Below, in pieces: positions 64,000-64,000 of a stretch of DNA of 64,000 bases. Source of the DNA: Pararhizobium sp. IMCC3301. GTDB lineage: Bacteria > Pseudomonadota > Alphaproteobacteria > Rhizobiales > GCA-2746425. The DNA lies in NCBI RefSeq assembly GCF_030758315.1, contig NZ_CP132336.1, forward strand, positions 2,385,001 through 2,449,000, given 5' to 3'. The notes under the pieces are model-generated. The model was not told the DNA's origin. It saw nothing but the letters and a program-made list of their open reading frames with translations, and searched no databases. Position 1 is the stretch's first letter. Every line of letters begins with the position of its first letter. Made by a program: the position numbers and the translations under genes.

Positions 64000-64000
64000 A

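Overview
The window is chromosomal DNA from an alphaproteobacterium, most likely a member of the Hyphomicrobiales (Rhizobiales). The evidence is the gene order rsmG-mnmG-mnmE-rho-hemJ-hemE facing ppsR-maf-aroE-coaE-dnaQ, the dnaK-dnaJ-pmtA-pyrF and pyrB-pyrC blocks, ornithine-lipid (olsB) and phosphatidylcholine (pmtA) genes, CtrA-type TTAA-N7-TTAA boxes, and promoters of the RpoH and EcfG types seen in this class. Genus and species cannot be read from the sequence alone.

Bases 1-11.2 kb are the chromosomal origin neighbourhood. A left arm on the minus strand (hemE, hemJ, rho, mnmE, mnmG, partial rsmG) and a right arm on the plus strand (ppsR, maf, aroE, coaE, dnaQ) diverge from a 518-bp gap at 6851-7368. 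That gap carries CtrA boxes, DnaA-box-like sites and an AT-rich stretch. A perfect parS lies inside mnmE and a 15/16 parS overlaps the coaE stop, about 3-4 kb either side of the gap. The whole fits an oriC/parS segregation region.

Bases 11.2-30.7 kb hold an RND efflux pair whose permease has an enlarged central linker, then trkH, olsB, an MFS transporter, comM, an ectoine-type (ehu-like) ABC uptake operon, the rsmI-yraN-gshB operon, an LppC-type lipoprotein and hemW. Bases 30.6-49.2 kb are core genes: rdgB-rph against hrcA-grpE, alkB, dnaK, dnaJ-pmtA-pyrF, an EamA exporter, mepA, gatCA, ruvX, an AEC carrier, pyrB with a dihydroorotase homologue that has lost its catalytic residues, an MmcQ-like protein, msrA and a small membrane protein.

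A tRNA-Ser(GGA) at 49.4 kb marks a change to accessory DNA. It is followed by an IS3-family orfA remnant and then a compact envelope/stress cluster (49.5-54.1 kb): a PG-binding-like exported protein and a host-attachment family protein on one strand; a 22-residue membrane peptide, an LEA/DUF883-like protein, a YqjE/holin-X-like protein, a DUF3618 protein and a YihY/BrkB protein on the other. The two halves diverge from a gap with EcfG/RpoE2-type (general stress response) promoter matches in both directions. An 830-bp stretch without a recognisable gene follows.

Bases 55-64 kb form a catabolic locus: a complete dipeptide/oligopeptide-type ABC transporter interleaved with a cog3964 amidohydrolase and a RidA protein, then an IclR regulator facing a SelA-like PLP enzyme. 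A 14-bp palindrome in front of the regulator recurs in diverged form (11/14) just upstream of the transporter's first gene, so the locus probably acts as one regulon. Its substrate is not known; it is the best candidate here for an undescribed pathway.
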